NCBI GenBank assembly: GCA_022616395.1
Contig: JAKEEV010000572.1
Coordinates: forward strand, 1-13,589
Source: Planctomycetia bacterium
GTDB taxonomy: Bacteria > Planctomycetota > Planctomycetia > Gemmatales > Gemmataceae
Direction of reading: 5' to 3'
DNA: 13,589 bases
Made by a program: the position numbers and the translations under genes. Within the stretch, counting starts at the first letter, position 1. Every line of letters starts with the position of its first letter. Below are positions 6,033 through 12,569 of the stretch, piece by piece. The notes beneath the pieces were generated by a model, which searched no databases, had not been told where the DNA came from, and was given only the letters and a program-made list of their open reading frames with translations.

Positions 6033-6866
6033 CTACAACTCCCCCGCGAATGCCCGGTTCAGCACGCTCGGCAACAGCGCGTCCAGTTCGGCCGCCGTCT
6101 CCGACTGCAGTGGGTGGAGCGTGTTGAGTGCGTGGATAACGCGCTGGAGCCGCTCTTGGACGTGACGCGGTGGCAGGGGGAACTGGTATTTCAGGAAGTC
6201 AACGGGGTTGAGACGCCGGCGGCGCACGTTGGTTCCGGTGCTCTTCCCCGAAAGTTGTGGCCACACTTCTGGATCGCGGAAATACACGTCGAGAACCTCG
6301 GGCAATACTCGTTTAGTGTCGATCTCGAAGACCGGAAACTCAGTCGATACTACCAAACCATCGCACTCCTTCGGCACGACCGCCAGCGCTCCTTCCCACG
6401 CCATCAACTTCGGGTAAACAAAGTCACCCGCCTGTAGGGTTGTCAATCGATCGTACCTGAACTCCAGCCCCTTCTTTTCCTGACCCCGGAACACCCCCCG
6501 CCCGAAACAGTAGACGCCCGCGAAGGCGTAGTCCTTGTCTTGTTCGACAACCACATCCGGCTCGCGCTGACGGACCAACTCGCGCATCGGAGTTGGAACC
6601 GGCTCACCTGCAGAAGGATCGCGGATGATCGCACGGCAAAGACGATCTATCTCGGCGGCGGCCTCTTCGCGAAGCCGGCGGGCTTCGGCCACGCGGGCCG
6701 CGATCGCGTCCACACGCGACACGATCCGCCGCTGCTCCGCCAACGCCGGAAGGGGAATCTCGGCTTTCAGCAGATTTCGCGGTCGAACCGCAGCGTAGCC
6801 CGTTGTGCCGAACGCCTCAGCGCCGAGGTGATCCTCCAAGTAGTTTGCCTGGAAGATCAGCGACAA
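6033..6866 (-). CDS. C-terminal fragment of HsdS (up to 277 aa, weak start)
   Basis: The in-frame remainder after the premature stop. The only early start is a TTG inside the second repeat copy, without a visible ribosome binding site, so expression is doubtful. If made, it would carry the central conserved helices, all of TRD2 and the C-terminal conserved part, the composition of a half-S subunit. Confidence 0.4.
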   Translation of the reverse strand: MSLIFQANYLEDHLGAEAFGTTGYAAVRPRNLLKAEIPLPALAEQRRIVSRVDAIAARVAEARRLREEAAAEIDRLCRAIIRDPSAGEPVPTPMRELVRQREPDVVVEQDKDYAFAGVYCFGRGVFRGQEKKGLEFRYDRLTTLQAGDFVYPKLMAWEGALAVVPKECDGLVVSTEFPVFEIDTKRVLPEVLDVYFRDPEVWPQLSGKSTGTNVRRRRLNPVDFLKYQFPLPPRHVQERLQRVIHALNTLHPLQSETAAELDALLPSVLNRAFAGEL

Positions 6867-6930
6867 GTAGCCCGGTTCAACCCGCTAGTTTGCCTGGAAG
6901 ATCAGCGACAAGTAGCCCGGTTCAACCCGC
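6841..6930. repeat. Perfect 45-bp tandem duplication inside hsdS
   Basis: Bases 6841-6885 and 6886-6930 are identical and adjoin without a spacer. Each copy encodes the same 15-residue stretch (R-V-E-P-G-Y-L-S-L-I-F-Q-A-N plus a split codon). The junction turns the TAC tyrosine codon seen after the second-read copy into TAG. The length is a multiple of three, so loss of a copy restores the open frame exactly. Confidence 0.95.
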
Positions 6931-7226
6931 TCCCGGTTGATGTCGAAGAGAAAGAAGTGACTGGTGCAGAGCGCGCCTTCACCTTCGGGCGGGACCAAAC
7001 CGATTGCGCCTTTCTTCCCCCAGATTTCAGAGAGAATCACCTGTCCGGCTTTCGCCAACTGGTGGCGCGGCATCTTGAGCATCGAACCATCTGCGGGTGT
7101 GTCGAGTTCAACACCGCGACCATAGAGCTTCACCGACAACTTCGGGTACATTCGCGCTTCGGGCGCGTTGATGTATTCCCTGTAATGCGTCAGCACTTCG
7201 CTGAGTGGAACCAGCGGAAAGCTCAT
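6885..7226 (-). CDS. N-terminal fragment of HsdS (113 aa)
   Basis: The part of hsdS that is translated as the sequence stands, from the coupled ATG to the duplication-made TAG. It contains most of TRD1 (M-S-F-P-L-V-P-L-S-E to L-I-F-Q-A-N) but no conserved helical region, so it should not assemble with HsdM. Confidence 0.65.
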   Translation of the reverse strand: MSFPLVPLSEVLTHYREYINAPEARMYPKLSVKLYGRGVELDTPADGSMLKMPRHQLAKAGQVILSEIWGKKGAIGLVPPEGEGALCTSHFFLFDINRERVEPGYLSLIFQAN

Positions 7227-8758
7227 TTCGCACCCCCCGCAAGCAGACCTCGGATTTCGCCCATCAGTTCCGCGATGCGGGCTTCCTTCTTCAGGATGCT
7301 CTCGACCAGTCGTTCCGGCGGCAAGTGTTCCGCATCCGGGCGGGCGTTCGGGTTCTTGCGGTCCAGGTTGCACCCGGACGCCAGCAACTCTGACGCGGGC
7401 ACCTTCCACGCTCGCTCGTTGTCCTTGCGTGTCTTCCACCACGCCAGACAGTCCGCAAACGCCTCGAACGGCATCGGGGCCGTTTTCGTGTACTGCTTTC
7501 GGCCCTCCGGCGGAGGAAGTTCGTAATACCACACTTCGCGCGTCGGCCCGCTTCGGTCGAAGAACAAGATGTTGGTCGGGATGCTCGTGTACGGGGCGAA
7601 CACGCCGTTGGGCAGCCGGACGACCGTGTGCAAGGAGAACTGCGTCAGCAGCTCCTGCTTGATGCGACCGCACACGCCATCGCCGAACAGCGTGCCGTTG
7701 GGCACGACCACCGCGGCCCGGCCGGGCTTCGGCGACTTCCGCAACTTCCGCATGATGAGTTGCAGGAACAGGAGCGCGGTTTCGGCCGTCTGCTTGTCCG
7801 CCGGGAAGTTCTCTTTAATGCCCTCCTCTTCCTCACCGCCGAACGGCGGGTTGGTGAGGATCACGTCCACGCGATCCGGGTCGCCGATCTCGGTGAGCTT
7901 CTTCTCCAGGCTGTTCCCCTTGTCGATTTGCGGGGCGTCCAGCCCGTGCAGAAGCAGATTCATCTGGCAGAGCATGTACGGCAGCGGCTTGGCTTCCTGG
8001 CCGAAGATGCTCCGCTCTTGCAGCGTGGCGAAGTCTTCCGCCTTCTTCGCCTGCGGCTTGAGGTGCGCGAACGTCTCGACGAGGAACCCGCCGGTGCCGC
8101 ATGCGGGGTCAAGAACAGTTTCGCCGAGCCGCGGGTCGATGGCCTGCACCATGAACCGCACGACGGCGCGCGGGGTGTAGAACTCGCCGGAGTCGCCGGC
8201 CGCGTCGCGCATCTCCTTGAGCATGGACTCGTAGAGGTGGCCGAGCGTGTGGATTTCGTCCGTCGAGTTGAAGTGAATGCCGCTAATCTGCTGAACGATC
8301 TGGCGGAGCAGATAACCGCTTTCCATGCGGTTGACGACGCCGGTAAACACCTCGCCGACCACTCGGCGCTTCGCGTCGGAACTGCCGGTGAAGGAGCGGA
8401 GGTAGGGAATCAGCCCCAACCCTTTCGTCGCGTCCGGCCGAACGGCTTCGTCGGCGTTGACGAACTTGAGCAACTCGTCTCCAGTGAGCGCATCGTTCGC
8501 GCCCCAATCCCGCCAGCGGTAAGGCCCGTCAATGGTGGACTGATACTTCTTGCGAGCGAGCTTGGCCTTCGTCTCGGCGTCGGTTTCGTGGTCGTCGAGG
8601 AACTTGAGGAACATGAGCCAGGTGAGGAGCGGCAGCCGGTCGAGGTCGCCGTTCAGCCCCTTGTCCTTGCGCATCGTGTCGCGTGCGGACTTGAGCAGCG
8701 AGCCGAGCCGCTGCGCGGTGGTGAGAGGGGCAGCCTTTGTCTTCTTCGCACGGGCCAT
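7223..8758 (-). CDS. hsdM: Type I restriction-modification DNA methyltransferase subunit
   Basis: HsdM transfers a methyl group from S-adenosylmethionine to adenine at the site chosen by HsdS and is part of both the methylase and the restriction complex. In 511 residues it shows an N-terminal HsdM helical domain (about 14-160, with L-L-T-W-L-M-F-L-K-F-L-D), G-E-F-Y-T-P-R at 191-197, the cofactor motif D-P-A-C-G-T-G-G-F at 217-225 and the N6-adenine catalytic motif N-P-P-F at 303-306. It therefore looks active, and its length is usual for the family. AAGGA lies nine bases before the ATG. Its stop overlaps the hsdS start by 4 bases. A 134-bp spacer with a large palindrome separates it from hsdR upstream. 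Without an intact HsdS it would not be directed to a target. Confidence 0.95.
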   Translation of the reverse strand: MARAKKTKAAPLTTAQRLGSLLKSARDTMRKDKGLNGDLDRLPLLTWLMFLKFLDDHETDAETKAKLARKKYQSTIDGPYRWRDWGANDALTGDELLKFVNADEAVRPDATKGLGLIPYLRSFTGSSDAKRRVVGEVFTGVVNRMESGYLLRQIVQQISGIHFNSTDEIHTLGHLYESMLKEMRDAAGDSGEFYTPRAVVRFMVQAIDPRLGETVLDPACGTGGFLVETFAHLKPQAKKAEDFATLQERSIFGQEAKPLPYMLCQMNLLLHGLDAPQIDKGNSLEKKLTEIGDPDRVDVILTNPPFGGEEEEGIKENFPADKQTAETALLFLQLIMRKLRKSPKPGRAAVVVPNGTLFGDGVCGRIKQELLTQFSLHTVVRLPNGVFAPYTSIPTNILFFDRSGPTREVWYYELPPPEGRKQYTKTAPMPFEAFADCLAWWKTRKDNERAWKVPASELLASGCNLDRKNPNARPDAEHLPPERLVESILKKEARIAELMGEIRGLLAGGAK

Positions 8759-8779
8759 GCGGGTCCGTCCTTGTGTCAG

Positions 8780-8909
8780 TTCGCGTAAAGCAATGCGTCT
8801 TAACGAGCCGCGACCGGAAGGGAGCGGTCAACGTATCCCGCTCCCTTCCGATCGCGGCTCGTTAGGCAACTTCGCGAATCGTGAAACGTGTGCTAATTCG
8901 CGTAAAGCA
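8780..8909. repeat. 13-bp direct repeat of the hsdR 3' end flanking a palindrome
   Basis: TTCGCGTAAAGCA (plus strand) occurs at 8780-8792 and 8897-8909. The second copy encodes the end of HsdR (L-L-Y-A-N-stop); the first also reads L-L-Y-A-N-stop on the minus strand, beyond the real stop. The 104 bases between the copies contain the 64-bp palindrome. The layout fits insertion of a small palindromic element with duplication of its target, or a local duplication. Confidence 0.5.
8801..8864. repeat. Long palindrome between hsdR and hsdM (27-base arms)
   Basis: Arms at 8801-8827 and 8838-8864 pair at 26 of 27 positions around a 10-base loop; the outer ends are TAACGAGCCGCGA / TCGCGGCTCGTTA and the inner part is GGAAGGGAGCGG / CCGCTCCCTTCC. 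No T-run follows on either strand. In the hsdR-hsdM transcript it would form a very stable hairpin that could cause partial termination or mark an RNA-processing point and so set the R:M ratio. It also has the look of a dispersed intergenic palindromic repeat. Both roles are inference. Confidence 0.7.
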
Positions 8910-11295
8910 GTTCTTGCATTCGGTCCACCGCGTCGAGCAGCTTGTCGGCACCGCCAAAGCGCTCCGCGATCTCGGTGACCGTGCCGAAGTCGGACAGCGG
9001 CTTCACCTGAAGCACGGCATCCAGGTTGAACTGCCCGACGCCGTGCTCCGCGAACTTGTCGAGGATCGCATTGAGCACTTCGCGGGCTGGCGGAGCGAAC
9101 CCAGCAAAGAACAGAGCATGTGCCGTTCGCAGTTGCGCGGCGCGCTCGGCGCGGGTGCGTAGAGGGGCGTTGTAGGCGAGGTGGGCGAGCAGGTCAAACT
9201 CATCCGCCTCCGGCTGCCCGGCCTCCGCCGCGAGAATATGCAGGTCGATTCCGCGTTCGTCGAGCGCCTTGAGTAGCGCTGACCGCTCCACTGGCTTCGA
9301 CCACATCGCACGCAGCGCTGTGGCGTCTGGTGCCACCCCGCGAACTTCCTCGCCCGTGAACGCGCTCAGGTCCGCGGTTCGCAACTTCGTGCCATCGGCC
9401 GCGAGGTCGTGTGTCACCACCGCAGCGATTCCACCCGGCCCGCCATGCACGCGGAGTTTCACCCGACCGGGCGAATACGGGTCAATAATGCGGCCGGTGT
9501 CGTCCTCGAACTGCTCCGGGTCGCAGTGCACTTCGACGACCGTCACGTTCCCGGCCTCGTCGATCTCTTCTTGCGTGGCTTGCGCCGGTTCGCCATCGAA
9601 ATCGGGGTCGGCGAATCGCTCGTTGGCGCTGCCGTTGTAGTCGAGGATGTGGAAGAACAGCTTGCCGTGATCTTCGCGTAGCCGCGTGCCGCGCCCGATG
9701 ATCTGCTTGAACTCCGTCATCGAGTTTACCATGCGGAAGAGCACCACGTTCTTGCACGTCGGGGCGTCAACACCTGTCGTGAGCAACTGCGAAGTGGTGA
9801 GGATGACGGGGAACTTCTTTTCGGGGTCTTGGAACGCATCAAGAAACCCGCCTCCGATGTCCCCTTCGTCCGCGGTCACGCGAGCAACATAGCTGCTTCC
9901 GGCTGCGGTCGCTTCATCAGCGAGGTCCGTGTTCAGGTTGCTCAGTTCGCGGCGCATGATGTCGGCGTGATCCTGATCGACGCAGAACACGATGGTCTTC
10001 GCGTATCGGTCAGTTGCCTTCAGGAAGTCGGTGATGTGCTGGGCGACGATCTTGTTCCGCGCGTCCACCGAAACGACCCGCTCGAAGTCCTTCGTGGTGT
10101 AAAGCCGGTCGGGAATCACCTCGCCGTTGCGGTCCTTCTGCCCCTTGTTCGGTCGCCAGCCGGCCGCGTCGAAAGAAGTCACGATGCGGTGAACGCGATA
10201 CGGAGCGAGGAAACCGTCCTCGATGCCCTGCTTGAGGCTGTAGGTGTAGAGCGGGTTGTGGAAGTAGGTGTAGGTATCGCGGTTGTCCTCTCGCAGCGGT
10301 GTGGCGGTCATGCCAAGTTGGTGGGCCGGCTCGAAGTATTCGAGGATATCGCGCCACCTGCCTTCGTCGTTGGCCGACCCGCGATGGCATTCGTCGATCA
10401 CGATGAGGTCGAAGTAGTCGGGCGGGTAGTCGCGATACAGGCCCGGTCGCGTCTCGTCGCCGGAGAGCGCCTGGTAGAGCGCGAAGTACATCTCGCGGCC
10501 CTTCTCGGCCTTGCCGCTGATGCGGTGGCGAGCGTGCCCGAAGGGAGCGAAGTCCTTACCCATGGGGTCGCTGACGAGCTTGTCGCGATCCGCGAGGAAG
10601 AGGATTCGCGGCTTGCGTGTCGGGTCGTTCTTCGCGTTCCACTTCGCGGACCACAGCTTCCAACAGATTTGGAAGGCCACGATTGTCTTGCCGGTGCCGG
10701 TGGCCATCGTCAGCAGGCATCGCTTCTGCCCGCCGACGATGGCACGCAAGGCCGCGTCAATGGCTCTGCGCTGGTAGTAGCGGGGGAGCTTGTCCGGGCG
10801 GTAGAAGTCGGGCACCAACAGCGCATCCCGCACCGCGCTGGCGAACCCCATGCCGAGCTGATAGCGCTGCCACAGTTCGGTGGGCGAGGGGAACGCGGTG
10901 AGGACGGTTTCGAGGTGTGTGAAGTAGTCGTATTCGATGATGTCGGTGCCGTTGGTGGCGTAGGCGAACTTCAGGCCGAGCAGTTGGGCATAATCCTTCG
11001 CCTGCTGAAGCCCATCGCCCGCCGGTCGCACATTGGACTTGGCTTCGACGACGGCCAGTGGCACGTCGCGTGTGAAGTAGAGGAGGTAGTCGGGGATCTT
11101 CTGCTTGAGGCGCTTGGCGGTGCAGCCAGCCAGCACAACGCGGCCAGCGGTGACGTGCAGTTGCTCGCGATAGTGGCGTTCGCCGTTGGCGAGCCAGCCG
11201 GCGGTTTCGAGTTTGGGCCGAACCATCGTCCGGCACGTTTCGGCTTCGTTCACGGGCGCAAGACTCCCGCCATCCGGCGAGGTGCTTACTGTCAC
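8893..11295 (-). CDS. hsdR: Type I restriction endonuclease subunit
   Basis: HsdR supplies ATP-driven DNA translocation and cleavage to the R-M complex. In 800 residues: a PD-(D/E)XK nuclease with D69 and E84-A-K86; a superfamily 2 helicase with Walker A A-T-G-T-G-K-T (198-204), D-E-C-H (301-304) and T-A-T-P (330-333); helicase lobe 2 with Q-I-I-G-R-G-T-R-L-R (531-540), where G-R-G-T-R holds the arginine finger; and a C-terminal domain (about 660-795) of the kind seen in EcoEI-like HsdR. Gene order hsdR-hsdM-hsdS and lengths fit type IB systems. The start is uncertain: the GTG at 11295 has AGGA only one base away, while the ATG at 11226 (residue 24) lacks a clear site but keeps all motifs. 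No frameshift or missing catalytic residue is visible. It is the first gene of the operon. Confidence 0.93.
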   Translation of the reverse strand: MTVSTSPDGGSLAPVNEAETCRTMVRPKLETAGWLANGERHYREQLHVTAGRVVLAGCTAKRLKQKIPDYLLYFTRDVPLAVVEAKSNVRPAGDGLQQAKDYAQLLGLKFAYATNGTDIIEYDYFTHLETVLTAFPSPTELWQRYQLGMGFASAVRDALLVPDFYRPDKLPRYYQRRAIDAALRAIVGGQKRCLLTMATGTGKTIVAFQICWKLWSAKWNAKNDPTRKPRILFLADRDKLVSDPMGKDFAPFGHARHRISGKAEKGREMYFALYQALSGDETRPGLYRDYPPDYFDLIVIDECHRGSANDEGRWRDILEYFEPAHQLGMTATPLREDNRDTYTYFHNPLYTYSLKQGIEDGFLAPYRVHRIVTSFDAAGWRPNKGQKDRNGEVIPDRLYTTKDFERVVSVDARNKIVAQHITDFLKATDRYAKTIVFCVDQDHADIMRRELSNLNTDLADEATAAGSSYVARVTADEGDIGGGFLDAFQDPEKKFPVILTTSQLLTTGVDAPTCKNVVLFRMVNSMTEFKQIIGRGTRLREDHGKLFFHILDYNGSANERFADPDFDGEPAQATQEEIDEAGNVTVVEVHCDPEQFEDDTGRIIDPYSPGRVKLRVHGGPGGIAAVVTHDLAADGTKLRTADLSAFTGEEVRGVAPDATALRAMWSKPVERSALLKALDERGIDLHILAAEAGQPEADEFDLLAHLAYNAPLRTRAERAAQLRTAHALFFAGFAPPAREVLNAILDKFAEHGVGQFNLDAVLQVKPLSDFGTVTEIAERFGGADKLLDAVDRMQELLYAN

Positions 11296-11313
11296 GTCCT
11301 GACGCCGGTTGGT

Positions 11314-11343
11314 AAGATAAAGTCTAAAACGGCTTGCTCACAA
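11314..11343 (-). promoter_or_regulatory. Candidate promoter of the hsd operon
   Basis: TTGTGA (11343-11338) and TATCTT (11319-11314) on the minus strand are 18 bases apart and lie just upstream of hsdR, inside a short AT-rich patch of otherwise GC-rich DNA. If used, the transcript would start within or very close to the GTG at 11295, which would favour the ATG at 11226 as the start of HsdR. Confidence 0.25.
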
Positions 11344-11468
11344 CCGCAACGTCCGAAGGATGAGACTCGGAGCCTGTTGGCGTCACCCACCGGTTCGGTG
11401 CTATTCTGTTCAAGCGGTGAAACCAGAGGAAGTGCCACCCGGCGAAGATGTGATCCTCCGGTCGTGCG

Positions 11469-12386
11469 CTACTTTAAGTCCCATTTTTCGGAAAAGTTAC
11501 CCCAGTAGGAAGTGCAGAAGCGGAACCGGCATTTCCCAGTTGCGGCTTCAAATGCCTCAAGGTACATGCCACAAGTTTCCTGTCCAAAAATGAACACTGT
11601 ATCATCGGCTATAACCAATTCCGCGCGGTGTGGAAGAGTGCCAATCAAGTGCTTGCGATTAACAGCCCAGACTTTCGCCTTACAGATCGGCTTGCCACCC
11701 TGACTCTTAAAGCCGGCGACTGTAAAAGGTGCGCCACCCAACGGAGAGTAGGTCGCAATTGCCGCCCACTTCTCGCCTCCAGCGCCGGTGAATGCAGCGA
11801 GACGAGAAATATCACGTTTCAAACCGAAGGTATCTCTCGAAAACTCGATAGTCTGCTTCCCGACCGTGTAAATCAGTGTGTCGCCTTTGTCAATGAGGTC
11901 GGCCCCTTCGGGAACAAGTCCACCAGCTTTCCCTTCTTTAAAATCCGGCCATGTCTCCTCAGGAAATGAATGACTCTCTCCGGGAATGACTTCAGCGTAG
12001 ACAAGATCTTTTGCCCACCATACTGGAACAGGAGCTTTGCTTCGTTCTTTCAGGAACTTCACAAAAGTCCGCAGTTCGTCAGGGTCGTACACATCATCAG
12101 CACGAGCAGGTTCAAGTTTTGAATTCCTCACGATCTTCTTATGACTTTCCCAAGCCGCTTGCAGAGCGATCCCGAGATCCGTATCCTTCTTCAGCTCGGC
12201 AAATCCCATTCGCCCAACAGCCCGGAAGAGTTTCTTGTATGCCTTCTCCAAATCTTCGGGGGTCGTTGCCTTGAGCACACCTTCGCGTGGTGGTTGAGAT
12301 GGAGTAGGCTGAGCAATCAGCGAGCCACTCCCAACCATCAGAATACTAATACCTATCGCAAAGTCACGGAATTGGGAGGACCACAT
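11469..12386 (-). CDS. Predicted exported protein of unknown function
   Basis: A 305-residue protein with a signal peptide: a hydrophobic stretch at about residues 9-25 (F-A-I-G-I-S-I-L-M-V-G-S-G-S-L-I-A), probably cleaved after A25, then a Pro/Ser/Gln linker. The mature part has a helical region (about 40-100, rich in K/E) and a beta-rich C-terminal half with several cysteines (P-I-C-K, Q-E-T-C-G, G-K-C-R-F-R-F-C). I recognise no family. An ATG at 12386 is chosen over the GTG three bases upstream; a GAGG site serves either. The gene is visibly more AT-rich than the hsd genes and is separated from hsdR by about 170 bp and from the RHS gene by about 180 bp, so it is probably its own unit. Confidence 0.75.
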   Translation of the reverse strand: MWSSQFRDFAIGISILMVGSGSLIAQPTPSQPPREGVLKATTPEDLEKAYKKLFRAVGRMGFAELKKDTDLGIALQAAWESHKKIVRNSKLEPARADDVYDPDELRTFVKFLKERSKAPVPVWWAKDLVYAEVIPGESHSFPEETWPDFKEGKAGGLVPEGADLIDKGDTLIYTVGKQTIEFSRDTFGLKRDISRLAAFTGAGGEKWAAIATYSPLGGAPFTVAGFKSQGGKPICKAKVWAVNRKHLIGTLPHRAELVIADDTVFIFGQETCGMYLEAFEAATGKCRFRFCTSYWGNFSEKWDLK

Positions 12387-12569
12387 CACGGGATACCTCG
12401 TGTGATGGTATTATTCGTCATTTACCGCAAGCAGTTTACCGAAACTCAAGAATCAAGGCAGGCCGAGTTCCATATGAGAGTGAGCATGTCGCACACGTTC
12501 ACCTCACCAAACAACACCGTACAGTACCTCAGCTCACGATACCGCTCAGATCGACAGAAGCCTCGAATG

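Larger units (their letters stand above)
6033..7226 (-). pseudogene. hsdS: Type I restriction-modification specificity subunit, interrupted by a 45-bp tandem duplication
   Basis: HsdS gives a type I system its DNA target through two target-recognition domains (TRDs) joined by conserved helical regions. The ATG at 7226 overlaps the hsdM stop (ATGA), which fixes the start. TRD1 covers about residues 1-125. A conserved helical region follows (P-L-P-A-L-A-E-Q-R-R-I-V, then an E-A-R-R-L-R-E-E-A-A-A-E coiled part), then TRD2 (Y-A-F-A-G-V-Y-C-F-G-R-G to the T-G-T-N-V-R-R-R-R-L segment) and the tail P-P-R-H-V-Q-E-R-L ... L-N-R-A-F-A-G-E-L. Translation stops at a TAG (6887-6885) after 113 residues. 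The stop is made where two perfect 45-bp copies meet; both sides are in the same frame, and with one copy the product would be 382 residues, normal for HsdS. The rest of the frame has no damage, which suggests a recent or reversible event. As read, no full S subunit is made, so restriction and type I methylation would be off. Confidence 0.85.

Noticed and set aside
5244..6437. Open plus-strand frame of 397 codons
   Set aside because: It overlaps the five-module gene and hsdS in antisense, has a composition rich in R, P and H, and no domain or ribosome binding site.
6841..6930. CRISPR-like or minisatellite array
   Set aside because: Only two copies, directly adjoining without spacers, inside a coding sequence.
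7628..8788. Open plus-strand frame of 386 codons
   Set aside because: Antisense of hsdM, which carries all methyltransferase motifs in the other frame.
9829..11508. Open plus-strand frame of 559 codons
   Set aside because: It lies opposite hsdR, whose nuclease and helicase motifs are all intact; high GC keeps the opposing frame open.
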